From Chloroflexota bacterium (GTDB taxonomy: Bacteria; Chloroflexota; Dehalococcoidia; Bin125): a DNA stretch of 64,000 bases. A program made the position numbers and the translations under genes. Positions within the stretch are counted from its first letter, which is position 1. Each line of letters starts with the position of its first letter. This document shows, one piece after another, positions 18,717 to 28,507 of this stretch. The stretch is from NCBI GenBank assembly GCA_028875225.1, contig JAPPFB010000003.1:62001-126000 (forward strand), read 5' to 3'. The notes under the pieces were generated by a model. It had not been told where the DNA came from and searched no databases. It worked only from the letters and a program-made list of their open reading frames with translations.

Positions 18717-21700
18717 TCAGCCGCCGCAGGCATCAAGATTCGGCAGGACCGGCGTGCTCCAGAAGCCGTGTTTGGCCAGCTCGTAGGTCTTGCTGATTGG
18801 TGGATCCGATTCGACCCGAATCGTCAGCGTACGCGCGTCTTTGAGGGCCTCATAGAACTCCGCGTCGTCATCTGGTGAGACGACGTAGGCAAGCGACTGC
18901 GTCCAGGCCGCCCAGCGCTCGGTCCGCGAGCGCCCGTCGATGTTCCAGGTGACCTCCACGGTGTCGCCCTGGATGTACGTCCGCTGCGCTCGATTGAGAC
19001 TGTCAATGGCGATGTCCAAGCCGTCCATGCCACACGAAAACGCCAGGATCGAGCGCAAGTCACGCGCGCCCGCCTGCGCCGGCGCTTCGCCCGTGTCCGC
19101 CAGGCCGGCGTAACTGGTGAGCCACCCCGAACCGTCGAAGCCCGTCGCCGCGAAGTTGAGCGGTCCGTTCATCGTCAGCGGGATGCTTGTGACAGTAGGC
19201 TGCCGGGACGCAATCGGCATCTCCAGGCACTCGTCGAGCGTGTCGATGACCGGGTTGTCGAACATCGCCTCGAGATGGAATCGGTGAACGGCCGGTTCGG
19301 CGCCGAGCAGGCTGAGTTCGAGCTCGGACGCCTCGCGCCAGGACGCCATTACCGGTCGCGCCCGTTGCGGACTGAGGGAGCGCCCAGGCACACTGATCAG
19401 GTTCCAGGTCTCCCGCTGCGCGATCGCGCCGTCCAGGCGCCACTCCACTTCCGCCTGTTCGCCTGTCAGCGACTCGAGGACGGGGCCGGAGATCGACAGT
19501 CTCGCGCCGTACGGCCCGCACAACATCGAGAGTCCAATCAACAGAGAGCCGTCGCGGTGGTGTTGTTCCAACGTGAGCGCCTGGTGTTGGGACGCTCTGC
19601 CCGGCGTGCGTTCCCACAACCTGATCAGCGTCAGGCCGCGCTCTGGGTCGTAGCTGATTCCTACGTCGTAGGCATTCAGCGGGATGGGCTGCGTTCGAAC
19701 CTCGCCGGGTCTGTAGTAGCCGCACTCGTCGATATTGCTCTGCACCGGCGTGTCGAACAAGCCGCCGACGTCGAACCGGATCGGTTCCGGGAGCAAGCCG
19801 GGCGCCTCCATGATCGCAACCGACGCCCCGCGAAGCTGGGCCAACATCTGAGCGTTCGATGGCGGGTACAGGAACGATCGCGTTGAGGTTGGCGACAACG
19901 TCCAGCTGGTCGTGTCGGCGGGTCGGTCGTCAATGGTCAGTGTGACTTCGATGCCGCCCGCTTCCGAGACGAGGGGTACGATGACTTGCGTCTCTAGGGA
20001 AGAGCTCTCGAAGCAATGGAGTTGCAGGCTGATCGTTTCGCCAGGTTCCGGCACATCCGCCGCAGTCAGCGCGACACTAGTAGTCACGGTATCGTCGAAG
20101 TTCTTGCGCGCGACATACGACAAATGTCTCGAACTCTGCTCCTGAGCAGCGACCACAGGCACGTAGGTACGTGCCGGCGGCCAGTAGTCCCGACCGCAGT
20201 TGTCGAAGTTGGCATGGATCGGCGTGCCGAGCAGATTGGTGAGGTCAAAGGCGCCCTGCGCCTGCTTTTCGATCCCGTATGCAAACCTCAGCGTGCGACC
20301 CTGTTGGAGGCGGTCCAAATCGGTGCTGAACTCGACAGATGCGGTGCCGTCCGGGCCAACAAAGACGCGGGCCTGTTCGGCAAACCACTCGCCGCCGTCG
20401 ATCCGCAGCCTGATCGCATCCGGTTGGTCCAAGGCCGGCAGTCCCCAGATGTCGAACGTCACACGACCCGAACGGCATGTCATGACCAGGTCCAGGCGGT
20501 CGGTTCCCGCCGCCGGCGTTCCCTCAACCGCCGCGACGCGGACTTGACTGCCTCGCTGAGGGTCGTTGCCCTCCGGATAAGAGACCGTGTAGTACTCGCC
20601 GAGTTCGTTGTGCACCAACAGCGACTTCGTCACGGGCTGCCAATGCGGTACCGCATAGTTCCCGCACTGATCGATGTTCACCTGGACTGGTGTGTTGAAT
20701 AGCTCAATCAGATTCAACGTGATCGGTGCAGCGTCGCCTGGTCCGAGTTGCACGGAGAGAGACCGCGCCTGGCGCAGGCGCTGGATGGTGCGATCGATGT
20801 CGCTTGGCCTCAGCGCCGTGGCGCCGTTGTGTTCGATTGTGTTCCACGATGCCAACAACGGTTTGTCGTCGAAGTACAGGATCATGTTGCCGCTTGCGTC
20901 GGATGGCAAGTCCGCCAGCAGGACGCGACGCTCGTTCCCGATGCATTCGATTCGCAGTTGCAATCCCTGCTCGCTGAAGGCGACCGCCGCGGAGTTCAGC
21001 CTGGTCGGGTGGTAGCCCTCGATGTCTTGCGTGAGCACGCCATAGGCGAGCGAGTTGGTGCGATATCCGTTGCGCAACACGGGCGTGATCGGTTCCGGGG
21101 CCCGGCGTACAACGGTGTCGGGCATGACAATCGCCAGCGGAGGATCCAACGCGACCCGCACCGAGACCGGGGTCGAGGACAGCCAGTCGGTCGCTTCCCC
21201 GAAGGCCGCGATGACACGCGCTCGGGGCAGGATGTTGTCGCTCCAGCCGCCGGCGATTCGTTGTTGGACGGCGAACTCGATGCGTTGGTCGACGCGGACC
21301 TGCGCGCGGATGCGCAACTCGGTGCTTCCTGTCTGGACCGCCTCTCCGGCGCAGTGACGGAGGTTGTCGTAGACCGGCAGCGCGCGCAGCGCGTCAAGGT
21401 CGACGTTGGCCGTGAGCTCCGGAGTCGTACCGATCGCCAGGGCGAGGTGCGAACCGACGCCGAGCAACGCTCTGGCCAGCCGACTCTCAGTGCTGTCGAC
21501 GAGCTCGGGACCCCTCGCGCCCGATGTCAGCGCGCGATGTTCCCTGTGCCGCGTCCCATTGTCCACGCTCCACGCCACCGAGATCTGGTGCGTGAGCGCG
21601 CCGATGCTGAGGTTGCCTGGCAGACCGCCGATGCTGACCGAGGTCTCGCCGTCCCGGCAGGCGATGGTCGTGCGAAGTTCGCCGTCGGGCGTGCCGACCG

Positions 21701-22193
21701 AGGTGCTGTACATCGAGACGCTGGTCACGAGGTCGCCATCCTCGCTGTGGTAGGCGGAGTAGTGCGCGTCGCCGGCCCAGCCTTCCACTCCGCTGACGAG
21801 CTTCACGTCGCCGCGCGGCGAGGGTTCGAACTGGTCACTGCGCGCGAGCCGGCCGTGTCCGGCTCTGTCGACCTCCAGCGTCAGCGGAGAGCTGACCAGC
21901 CAACGACCGGCGGAGACGGAGGCAGGATCGAATCGATGCGCTCGAGGCGTCATGGGCTCCACCCATTCGCCGCTGCTGTCGCGCACTCGCAGGCCGAATC
22001 GAACCTCGCCGTCTTCCAGGCGTTGCGCCGCAATGCGCACCTCGGCAGCGACGTCAGCGCGTGGCTCCTGGCCGCGCGCGTCTCGGCCGGTCAGGACCAG
22101 CGCCACCACGGCGATCACCGCCGCAATCAGAACAACAGCGGCGATGGCAGTTCGACGCTCAAGCAGCTGAGCCCGCTCGACGTGAAAATGCAT
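18717..22193 (-). CDS. Secreted or membrane-anchored repeat protein with six Cys-bearing repeats
   Basis: A 1158-residue protein of unrecognised family. A single hydrophobic anchor at about residues 15-36 is followed by an extracytoplasmic region. A motif like (L/F)(F/L)xTPVxxNIDxCGxY recurs about every 160 residues: NTPVQVNIDQCGNY, GTPIHANFDNCGRDY, DTPVQSNIDECGYY, DNPVIDTLDECLEMP and STPVLPNLDACGG at the C-terminus, plus a weaker LPVYDNLRHCAG nearer the N-terminus. Each repeat also has a mid-repeat Cys (IACRDGETSV, MTCRSGRVTF, MLCGPYGARL, FSCGMDGLDI), which suggests one disulfide per repeat. AGGAGG lies about 8 bases before the ATG. It is 203 bases downstream of a response regulator and probably in its operon or regulon. 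Confidence 0.8.
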   Translation of the reverse strand: MHFHVERAQLLERRTAIAAVVLIAAVIAVVALVLTGRDARGQEPRADVAAEVRIAAQRLEDGEVRFGLRVRDSSGEWVEPMTPRAHRFDPASVSAGRWLVSSPLTLEVDRAGHGRLARSDQFEPSPRGDVKLVSGVEGWAGDAHYSAYHSEDGDLVTSVSMYSTSVGTPDGELRTTIACRDGETSVSIGGLPGNLSIGALTHQISVAWSVDNGTRHREHRALTSGARGPELVDSTESRLARALLGVGSHLALAIGTTPELTANVDLDALRALPVYDNLRHCAGEAVQTGSTELRIRAQVRVDQRIEFAVQQRIAGGWSDNILPRARVIAAFGEATDWLSSTPVSVRVALDPPLAIVMPDTVVRRAPEPITPVLRNGYRTNSLAYGVLTQDIEGYHPTRLNSAAVAFSEQGLQLRIECIGNERRVLLADLPSDASGNMILYFDDKPLLASWNTIEHNGATALRPSDIDRTIQRLRQARSLSVQLGPGDAAPITLNLIELFNTPVQVNIDQCGNYAVPHWQPVTKSLLVHNELGEYYTVSYPEGNDPQRGSQVRVAAVEGTPAAGTDRLDLVMTCRSGRVTFDIWGLPALDQPDAIRLRIDGGEWFAEQARVFVGPDGTASVEFSTDLDRLQQGRTLRFAYGIEKQAQGAFDLTNLLGTPIHANFDNCGRDYWPPARTYVPVVAAQEQSSRHLSYVARKNFDDTVTTSVALTAADVPEPGETISLQLHCFESSSLETQVIVPLVSEAGGIEVTLTIDDRPADTTSWTLSPTSTRSFLYPPSNAQMLAQLRGASVAIMEAPGLLPEPIRFDVGGLFDTPVQSNIDECGYYRPGEVRTQPIPLNAYDVGISYDPERGLTLIRLWERTPGRASQHQALTLEQHHRDGSLLIGLSMLCGPYGARLSISGPVLESLTGEQAEVEWRLDGAIAQRETWNLISVPGRSLSPQRARPVMASWREASELELSLLGAEPAVHRFHLEAMFDNPVIDTLDECLEMPIASRQPTVTSIPLTMNGPLNFAATGFDGSGWLTSYAGLADTGEAPAQAGARDLRSILAFSCGMDGLDIAIDSLNRAQRTYIQGDTVEVTWNIDGRSRTERWAAWTQSLAYVVSPDDDAEFYEALKDARTLTIRVESDPPISKTYELAKHGFWSTPVLPNLDACGG

Positions 22194-22396
22194 TCTGATC
22201 CTCCTGGGGACGCCTGCGTCGAAGTCTCACTTCGAGCATTGGCGCGGCAACAGATCAGAATTGCCAGCTCGGACTTTCGCTTCGTACCAGAGCGATGTAG
22301 CGATTGAATGCTTCGTCGAGCGTTCGCTCGTGGCTGCCAGGGCAACCGAGCTGCGACGGGCTCGTCAACGGAGGTTCTACACGGAGGAGACTTGCA

Positions 22397-23080
22397 TCAC
22401 TGCTCGTCGATGCCGACCACGATGTCATCGACCAGACCATTGCGTACGGCCCAGATGACGAGTTCCGGCTTGGTCTCGATACCCAACTTGTCCTGGATGC
22501 GATACAGGGTGTTGCGCACGGTGACGACGCTGATGCCCCGGTGTCTGGCGATCTCGCCATATGGCGTTCCGCTGGCGAAGTGGGTCAGCGTTTCCCGCTC
22601 GATCGCCGTCAGTCGTTCGAGGGGCTTCGTGGACTCCAGCGGTCGTTCCCCCCTGAGCATGGCGAACACGCGCTTAACGGCCTCGTCGGGCACGCGCAGG
22701 CGTCCGGCAGCCACGTCCAGCGTTGCGTCGACGAACTCCTGCGGCGGCGCATACTTCTCGAGGTAGCCGGTGGCGCCAGCGGCGATGGCGTCGATGACCG
22801 CATCCTCCTGCGCCGCGGCGGTCAACATCATGACGCGCGTATCGGGCAGCAACGCCATGAGTTCTCGGCAGGCGTCGATCCCGTCCTTACGCGGCATAAT
22901 CACGTCCATCACGACGACTTGCGGTTTGAGTTCGGCGGCAGCGCGCAGCGCCTCCTCGCCGTCCCGGGCCTCGCCAACGACGGCGAACCGTCCAGAGCCT
23001 TCCAGCACGTCGCGCAGCCCCTGCCTCATGATCGGATGGTCATCGACGATCAGAACTGTGAACGACTCAGTCTCTGACAT
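22397..23080 (-). CDS. NarL/FixJ-family response regulator
   Basis: A 227-residue response regulator. The receiver domain occupies residues 1 to about 120, with the acidic pair in VLIVDDHP and the phosphoacceptor Asp in VVVMDVIMPRKDG. A LuxR-type helix-turn-helix lies at about residues 155-220 (LTAIERETLTHFASGTPYGEIARHRGISVVTVRNTLYRIQDKLG). ATG 23080 is chosen because GGAGA lies just upstream and the receiver fold begins there; a longer open frame adds a low-complexity extension. Its start lies inside the end of the kinase gene (14-base overlap), so kinase and regulator are coupled. The repeat protein gene immediately downstream is the obvious candidate target. Confidence 0.92.
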   Translation of the reverse strand: MSETESFTVLIVDDHPIMRQGLRDVLEGSGRFAVVGEARDGEEALRAAAELKPQVVVMDVIMPRKDGIDACRELMALLPDTRVMMLTAAAQEDAVIDAIAAGATGYLEKYAPPQEFVDATLDVAAGRLRVPDEAVKRVFAMLRGERPLESTKPLERLTAIERETLTHFASGTPYGEIARHRGISVVTVRNTLYRIQDKLGIETKPELVIWAVRNGLVDDIVVGIDEQ

Positions 23081-24395
23081 GGAAATCTCCGCCCTTGTTC
23101 GGCTCGCAGGGGACGATGCAGGTGATTTGCGTTCCGCCCGCGGGGCCCGCGCCGTCCACGTTGAACGTCCCGCCCATTGTCCTTGCATCCTCCTTCATGC
23201 CGAGGATCCCGCGTCCGCGAGCGGCGTAGTCGTTTGGCAGCCCGACGCCGTCGTCCGCGACCCGCAAACAGATCTGCTCGTTGGTGAAGCTGAGGTTGAC
23301 CTCGACCCTGCTCGGATCAGCGTGAAGGAAGGCGTTGGTGAGCGCGTTGTGGGCGATGGCGAACAGTTGGGAGCGAACCGTCGTCGGCACGGCTCGCTCG
23401 GTCCCCGACTGCGAGAGTGAAGTGGGGATACCGGTGATCCGCTCAAACGTCGCGCAGTGCGACCACAGAACCCGTCCCAGTTCCCGACCTTCGACAATGT
23501 GCCCGGCATCAATCGGACCGCGCATTTCCCACATCGCCGACCTGGTCAGTTCGGCGGTCGCATCGAGCGTGGACTGCAGTTCATGATCGGATTCGTCGGC
23601 CAGGGCCCTGGCGCGGTGAATGCCGAGGTTGATCATCGACGCCGTCTGGGCGGTCGTGTCGTGGATCCTCTGGGAGAGTTGGATCCGCTCGTTGAGGGAC
23701 TGCTGCTCTCGTGAGAGCGCCGACTGCCAGCGGAGCCGCTCGAAGCGGACAATCATGCCGATCCCAACCGCAACGACGTACATCATGGCGACACGACCGA
23801 GCAGGACCATCTCCTGACCCCGATCGATGCTCAGTCCGGCGCCGGTCCAGAGGCAGGCAGCGATGTAGAGCAACGCAGCCAACGTTGTCCAACCGAGCGT
23901 GGCCGAGAGCGATGGGAACAGCACGGCAAACACCCCAAGCGCCGGGTAGAAGGCGACGAAGGCAAAGCTCGAGTATCCGCCGAGGATGAGGACAGCAAAC
24001 GTGATCTGGGCCACGTCGCTGGCACTCAGCAACAGCAAGAGGCGCTGTGTGATCGGTCGACGCTGGCGCAGCCGATAGTGGACCAGGCCGTTGACCAACA
24101 GTTGCAGGATCGGCAGGACGAGCGCTTCGGCCATGTCCGGATACCAGAAGCTCGGCCGATACGCGGTCAGAAAGACAACCACCAGCCAGATGAACCAGCG
24201 GCCCCAGAGCGAGATTCGGATCGCGTAGAGAACAACGTCCGGATCGCCCAGGCTGCCCGGCGTCAGGCCGTTCCGTACGGCGTACTCGACGGCCCGTCGC
24301 AGGTGCGACGGGCGTTCGCGCGCATCGTGGGTTGCACGATCCTGACCCGACCAGAGTGGGTTGTGTCGCGTTGCCTGAAGCTGTTCGTCCTTCAT
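23067..24395 (-). CDS. Membrane sensor histidine kinase (HisKA_3 type)
   Basis: A 442-residue kinase from ATG 24395; a TTG eleven codons upstream is also in frame. About six hydrophobic segments at residues 60-210 form the sensor. The dimerisation helix reads LSQRIHDTTAQTASMI, with phosphoacceptor His in the RIHD form typical of NarX/DesK-type kinases paired with LuxR-type regulators. The ATPase domain shows NALTNAFLHA (N box), VADDGVGLP (G1) and GRGILGMKEDARTMGG (G2). With no large extracytoplasmic domain, the signal is probably sensed within or near the membrane. Confidence 0.9.
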   Translation of the reverse strand: MKDEQLQATRHNPLWSGQDRATHDARERPSHLRRAVEYAVRNGLTPGSLGDPDVVLYAIRISLWGRWFIWLVVVFLTAYRPSFWYPDMAEALVLPILQLLVNGLVHYRLRQRRPITQRLLLLLSASDVAQITFAVLILGGYSSFAFVAFYPALGVFAVLFPSLSATLGWTTLAALLYIAACLWTGAGLSIDRGQEMVLLGRVAMMYVVAVGIGMIVRFERLRWQSALSREQQSLNERIQLSQRIHDTTAQTASMINLGIHRARALADESDHELQSTLDATAELTRSAMWEMRGPIDAGHIVEGRELGRVLWSHCATFERITGIPTSLSQSGTERAVPTTVRSQLFAIAHNALTNAFLHADPSRVEVNLSFTNEQICLRVADDGVGLPNDYAARGRGILGMKEDARTMGGTFNVDGAGPAGGTQITCIVPCEPNKGGDFHVRD

Positions 24396-24658
24396 TACTG
24401 CGAATGTACGTCGGTTCGCCAGCGCCAACGAGAGCGACTGGTACCAATGTCATGCGGGCACATCGCTACAAGCGCAGCTAGCAAAAGTGAACGCCCACTT
24501 CGGTCGGCCTCTTCTATCGCAACTCACGCGCGCAGTGAAATGCTGTATCTCAACTGAGGAGCAGGAGGACGTTATGCGTCTGTTGCAAGACCAGCGAAGC
24601 TTCGTCCCCCTCTGTTGCTATTGGACTCGTTCCTTGTCGTGCAACTGGTGCTGACAAT

Positions 24659-24688
24659 CACAATGCCCGGAAGCACAATGCCCGGAAG
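24659..24688. repeat. Tandem duplication of a 15-base unit
   Basis: The unit cacaatgcccggaag occurs twice head to tail just upstream of the MFS gene start. It looks like a recent slippage event. It sits where the MFS promoter or leader should be, so it could shift promoter spacing. Confidence 0.6.
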
Positions 24689-24696
24689 CCTGTAGG

Positions 24697-26007
24697 TTGG
24701 CGAGCGTCGAGGAGCGCCCATTGTTCAATCCGGAGACTTTCGCCGCGTTCCGCTATCGCGACTTCCGTGTCCTCTGGACAGCGACCTTTGTCCGCTCGGC
24801 CGCTCTGGCGCTGGAACTGGTCGCCCGCGCCGTATTGATCGTCGAACTGAGCGGCTCAGCCGTCCTGCTGGGGGCGGTGCTCGCGGCCTGGATGGCGCCC
24901 AATCTGTTGCTCTCGCCGTTCGCCGGTGTGATCGTCGATCGCTATCCCTATCGGCGGGTATTGATCGGCTCATTTCTGGCCAACGCAGTAGCATCCGGCG
25001 TGCTCTTCGTTCTGCTGATCGGCGACCAGGCCCAGAGCTGGCAGGTGATCTCGTTGTCGGCGCTGTCCGGCATCGGCTTCGTATTTTTCAATCTCGCGCG
25101 ACGGGCGCTGCTGCCGGTGATCGTCGAGTCATCCCATCTTCGTTCGGCCACGGCACTCTCGCAGACGGGACAGACATCAGTCAAAATCGGTGGCGCGCTT
25201 CTCGCCGGACTGTTGTTGAGTATCGCCGACTTCACCTGGATGTTCGGTCTCATGACTGCCTTCAGCTTGTTGGCCGCGCTGCTTGGAGCGAGGATTCAGA
25301 CTCGGCAGCAGCGGAGGTCGGATGGCGATGTGGAGGTGCACTCCATCCTTGGCCAGATCACGGCGGGCGCGCGATGGGCGATTGAGACACGTTGGCCCAT
25401 CGCGGTGCTGGTCATCACGGCCATGTCCTACATGTTCCTCCAGCCCTACGAGGCGGTGCTGATGCCGCTGGTGGTGATCGACGAACTGGGGCAGCATCGC
25501 TCGTGGGTCGGCTACCTGGCGGCCGTCGGCGGTCTCGGCGCAACCGTGGGCGCGGTATGGCTGGCCTCGCTGAAACAGATCCGCTCGCCCAACCTGTTGA
25601 TGGTCGGGCTGATCGCCACAGGCGGCGCATCCCTGATCGGAATCGCGTTGGCGCCTCACCTCGCAGTGGCCGCTGTCTGCGTGTTCTTCGCCACTGCCTG
25701 CGTCTACAACATGGCCACCGTGGCCAACCTCGCACTTCTTGCTCATGCTCCCGAAGAAATGCGTGGACAGGCGCTCACCCTGATGAACCTGGTCCAGGGC
25801 ACGATCCTGATCGGCGCGCTGATCGCGGGCGCACTGGTCGACTCGCTCGGGCCGCAGGGAGGGTTGTTGACGATGGCAGCCTGCCTGCTCGGCGCTTCCC
25901 TGCTGGCACTCTCAATGCCCCGTGTGCGCTGGTGGCTCTGGAGGCGGCGCATGTACACGGACCTCACCGCCGCGGACTGGATGCGCGCGAGCGAAGGCGA
26001 TCGCTAG
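24697..26007 (+). CDS. MFS transporter, enterobactin-exporter-like (MFS_3)
   Basis: A 436-residue major facilitator with twelve predicted membrane helices. The N-terminal FRYRDFRVLWTATFVRSAALALELVARAVLIVELSG and the FAGVIVDRYPYRRVLIGS loop (MFS motif A-like) match the MFS_3/EntS-like group of exporters. Start is uncertain: the frame opens at TTG 24697, but TTG 24721 has GGAG six bases upstream and begins closer to the conserved NPETFAAFRYRDFR. Substrate is unknown; drug or siderophore-like export is the family expectation. It is preceded by a 15-base tandem duplication. Confidence 0.85.
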   Translation: MASVEERPLFNPETFAAFRYRDFRVLWTATFVRSAALALELVARAVLIVELSGSAVLLGAVLAAWMAPNLLLSPFAGVIVDRYPYRRVLIGSFLANAVASGVLFVLLIGDQAQSWQVISLSALSGIGFVFFNLARRALLPVIVESSHLRSATALSQTGQTSVKIGGALLAGLLLSIADFTWMFGLMTAFSLLAALLGARIQTRQQRRSDGDVEVHSILGQITAGARWAIETRWPIAVLVITAMSYMFLQPYEAVLMPLVVIDELGQHRSWVGYLAAVGGLGATVGAVWLASLKQIRSPNLLMVGLIATGGASLIGIALAPHLAVAAVCVFFATACVYNMATVANLALLAHAPEEMRGQALTLMNLVQGTILIGALIAGALVDSLGPQGGLLTMAACLLGASLLALSMPRVRWWLWRRRMYTDLTAADWMRASEGDR

Positions 26008-26136
26008 TACTACCCATCCAATGGACCACTGACCGGGGGTCGATCCGCTATCGGTCTCTCTATCAGAACGCTCTTTTCGACGGCTGGGAGCGTGCTTATG
26101 ATTTCGCCAGCCGACTGATAGCTGAAAGGACCATCC

Positions 26137-26331
26137 ATGGCCTCCCCGACTCCAGCCAACCTGCGTCTTCGCATGACTCTGCAACTCTCCGACGAGATTC
26201 GCGGCCAACGCGGCGTCAGCGAAGGCGACGCGCTCCAGGCTGCGGCGACCATCAGCTCAGGTATGTCGCTGAACGAGATCAGAATCTCGCTCGGCGTTTG
26301 GCCCAACACCGTCGACGCAGCCGCGACCTAA
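26137..26331 (+). CDS. Small hypothetical protein with helix-turn-helix-like segment
   Basis: A 64-residue reading frame with AAAGGA seven bases before its ATG. The C-terminal half (SSGMSLNEIRISLGVWPNTV) has the spacing of a helix-turn-helix of the 'glsl.eIa..LgvspnTV' type seen in Homeodomain-like transposase and regulator N-termini. It could be a genuine small DNA-binding protein or the remains of the front end of a transposase. No partner gene is obvious; two MFS genes flank it. Confidence 0.4.
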   Translation: MASPTPANLRLRMTLQLSDEIRGQRGVSEGDALQAAATISSGMSLNEIRISLGVWPNTVDAAAT

Positions 26332-26929
26332 TCGGCTCACACAATCACTAGTGCGCGCGGTGGACCACAAGTGGAATGCATCCGACAGCTGGACCCGAAA
26401 CTTCCAGCCAACATGAAGCCTGTGTCAGCTTCGATCGACTGAATATGGGTCAGCGCTCCAGTTGGCGACATCGTTTCTGCGATCGCGAACCGTTGCGCGG
26501 CCTGTTGATCTCAACAGTTGCCGTGCCCGACTCACTCGCCTGCATGTGAACCAGGGCTTTGCATGATCTTTGCGGCACACTTCAAGGATTGTGAACTCGT
26601 GGAGCGGTTCCAGACCTCCAATGCTCCCCGCTCGCGGCGGCTCATCATTGCCCGCCTGTCGATAGATGCAAGCAGCAGAACCCCGTCCACCGTCTTGATT
26701 GACGATGACTACGAGGCTGACTTCGCCACATGCTTGGGTGAAGCCGAGCGGAGATTGCCCCAGACGCGGCTCTGCCCGAGCCAACACGCAGTCCACTTGA
26801 GCGCCCATGGGGTATGCACCTTAGGTCCAGCGACGCTCTCCACTCGAAGGTTCTCGATGTTGTCCAGTTTGGTGGCCAGAGGACTCAACTGCGCCCGGCA
26901 GAATCCTCGTTGCCTGTTACGTTGCGGCG
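26332..26929. other. Intergenic region with one divergent tail-repeat copy
   Basis: No supported gene. Long open frames here are antisense or extensions of the MFS frame shadows. It contains a reverse-strand relative of the 18-codon tail repeat at 26822-26872. Confidence 0.5.
26822..26872 (-). repeat. Divergent copy of the 18-codon tail repeat
   Basis: Read on the minus strand it encodes PNWTTSRTFEWRASLDL, which aligns without gaps to PNFLKARTFELTFPLDL. The 13 bases AGAACCTTCGAGT and the CTGGACCT end are identical to other copies. The stop codon is lost here. Confidence 0.55.
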
Positions 26930-28180
26930 ATGAGCGATCTCGCCGCCGAGAGGCGAGCCTTGCGCGGCCTGCCGCTCCCGGTGATCGCCGTCGCGCTGGC
27001 CGTTGCGTCGACCCTGCTCGGCGATTCGATGCTCTACGCCGTGATGCCCTCGCAGCCCGAATCATGGATGCTGTCGCTGCCGGCGGTCGGCATCTTGCTC
27101 TCCGCCAATCGACTGATTCGGCTCGTCACCAACTCCGTGGCAGCCGTGATCTTCCAATGGTTCGGCCGACGCGGCCCCTTTATCGCGGCCCTGTTGCTGT
27201 CCGTCGTGGTCACGCTCTGCTACGGCTGGTCCACCGCCTTCGGACTGCTGCTGGCGGCGAGGATGGGCTGGGGGTTCTGCTGGTCGATCCTCCGGTTGGG
27301 CGGTTTCTGGACCGTGCTGACCGAGGCCGGCGACCACAACCGCGGGCTCTTGATGGGCGCCTACTCGGCGATCGTGCGGATGGGATCGGTAGGCGGCGTG
27401 CTGCTGGGCGCGGCCCTCGCCGACCTCTTCGGGCACAAGCTGACCTTGACCCTCTTCGCCGCCGTGATGGCAGGGACCGCCGTTGCCTGGACGCTCACGA
27501 GCCGGCGACCAGCGCTCGCCGGGCAATCGACACCGCAGAAGTCCGAACGCGCCGACCTCCGCGCGGTGCTCGCAGACCGGCGCTTGCTGGTCACCTGCGG
27601 CGCGATCCTGGTTACCGGGCTCGTCTTCTCCGGCCTGGTCACCGCCTCGCTCGGCTTCTATCTGAGCGCACACTTCGGCCAACAGATTGCGGTCCTCGGG
27701 GTCGCTCTCGGGGTCACGACCGCAACCGGCATTCTGCTCGGCTCGCAGTGGCTGCCGCTCTCGCCCCTGTTCGGCTACCTGTCCGACCGCTTCGGCCGCG
27801 TCACGGTGATCAGCGGAGGCTTTGCGACCGGCGCCGCCGGACTGATCGTGCTGGCCGCCTCCAACTCAATCTGGTTGATCCTGGCAGCCGTACTCTTTGC
27901 CTTCGTCGCCTCCACCGCGCTGACGGTGACGCTGCATGCGACGGCCGGGGACCTCGCCCCGCCCGACCGTCGCAACGCCGTGCTCAGCGCCTACGCGACC
28001 TTTCTCGACCTGGGCAGCGCTCTCGGTCCGTTGATTGGGCTGTCATTCGCCAGCCTCGCCGCGCTGCAAGGACTTTACAGCGGAGCAGCTGTGTTGCTGC
28101 TCGTGGCAGCCCTCAGCTTCTGGCTCGTCTTTCGAAGCAGGACATCCCGAGCTGTCCACTCCCACCCGAGCGAGACATGA
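26930..28180 (+). CDS. MFS transporter
   Basis: A 416-residue major facilitator with twelve hydrophobic segments. The QWFGRRGPFIAALLLS loop and the SPLFGYLSDRFGRVTVISGG loop are the two motif-A equivalents after helices 2 and 8. A central charged loop (SRRPALAGQSTPQKSERADLR) separates the halves. It is not closely similar to the MFS gene at 24697, so the two are not a recent duplication. Substrate unknown. ATG 26930 begins a natural cytoplasmic N-terminus before helix 1. Confidence 0.85.
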   Translation: MSDLAAERRALRGLPLPVIAVALAVASTLLGDSMLYAVMPSQPESWMLSLPAVGILLSANRLIRLVTNSVAAVIFQWFGRRGPFIAALLLSVVVTLCYGWSTAFGLLLAARMGWGFCWSILRLGGFWTVLTEAGDHNRGLLMGAYSAIVRMGSVGGVLLGAALADLFGHKLTLTLFAAVMAGTAVAWTLTSRRPALAGQSTPQKSERADLRAVLADRRLLVTCGAILVTGLVFSGLVTASLGFYLSAHFGQQIAVLGVALGVTTATGILLGSQWLPLSPLFGYLSDRFGRVTVISGGFATGAAGLIVLAASNSIWLILAAVLFAFVASTALTVTLHATAGDLAPPDRRNAVLSAYATFLDLGSALGPLIGLSFASLAALQGLYSGAAVLLLVAALSFWLVFRSRTSRAVHSHPSET

Positions 28181-28507
28181 CCCAGCGACACATCCTAGCC
28201 TTCCTGGTTCAGCCTTCACCTTCGCCGTCTGCCGTCGCGCGAGATCGTCCAGCGCAGTACCAGCGGGGTGCCGTCGGCGTTGAGAGCGCCGGTCAGGTTG
28301 ATCAGGGGTACGGCTCAGACGACGTCGAGGCAGACACACAGGGGCAAGAGCGCTCAATCTGCAGGTGAGGTATGTCAAGACTGGACAACATCAATCTTCA
28401 GAGACAGGAGAGATATGAGCCTACTGTAAGATTATCTCTACATGGAGTGATCGGTGCGTTAGTGTTTGGCGACAGCGCCGACCAACTGGCCGAGCACGGG
28501 GGTCGCC
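28181..28507. other. Intergenic region upstream of the hybrid kinase
   Basis: No gene seen. The stretch at 28377-28414 (ctggacaacatc and following) resembles the start of the divergent tail-repeat copy at 26872 and may be another remnant. The promoter of the hybrid kinase should lie here but no clear -35/-10 pair stands out. Confidence 0.4.

Noticed and set aside
18717-22193. Long plus-strand frames (for example 20748-22307) as real genes
   Set aside because: They mirror the codon structure of the minus-strand repeat protein and are rich in Arg, Gly and Val with no start context.
26518-28368. 616-codon open frame overlapping the MFS gene
   Set aside because: It is Arg/Ala/Pro-rich and low in hydrophobic order, the typical look of a high-GC shadow frame. 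The MFS frame has a clear membrane protein pattern.
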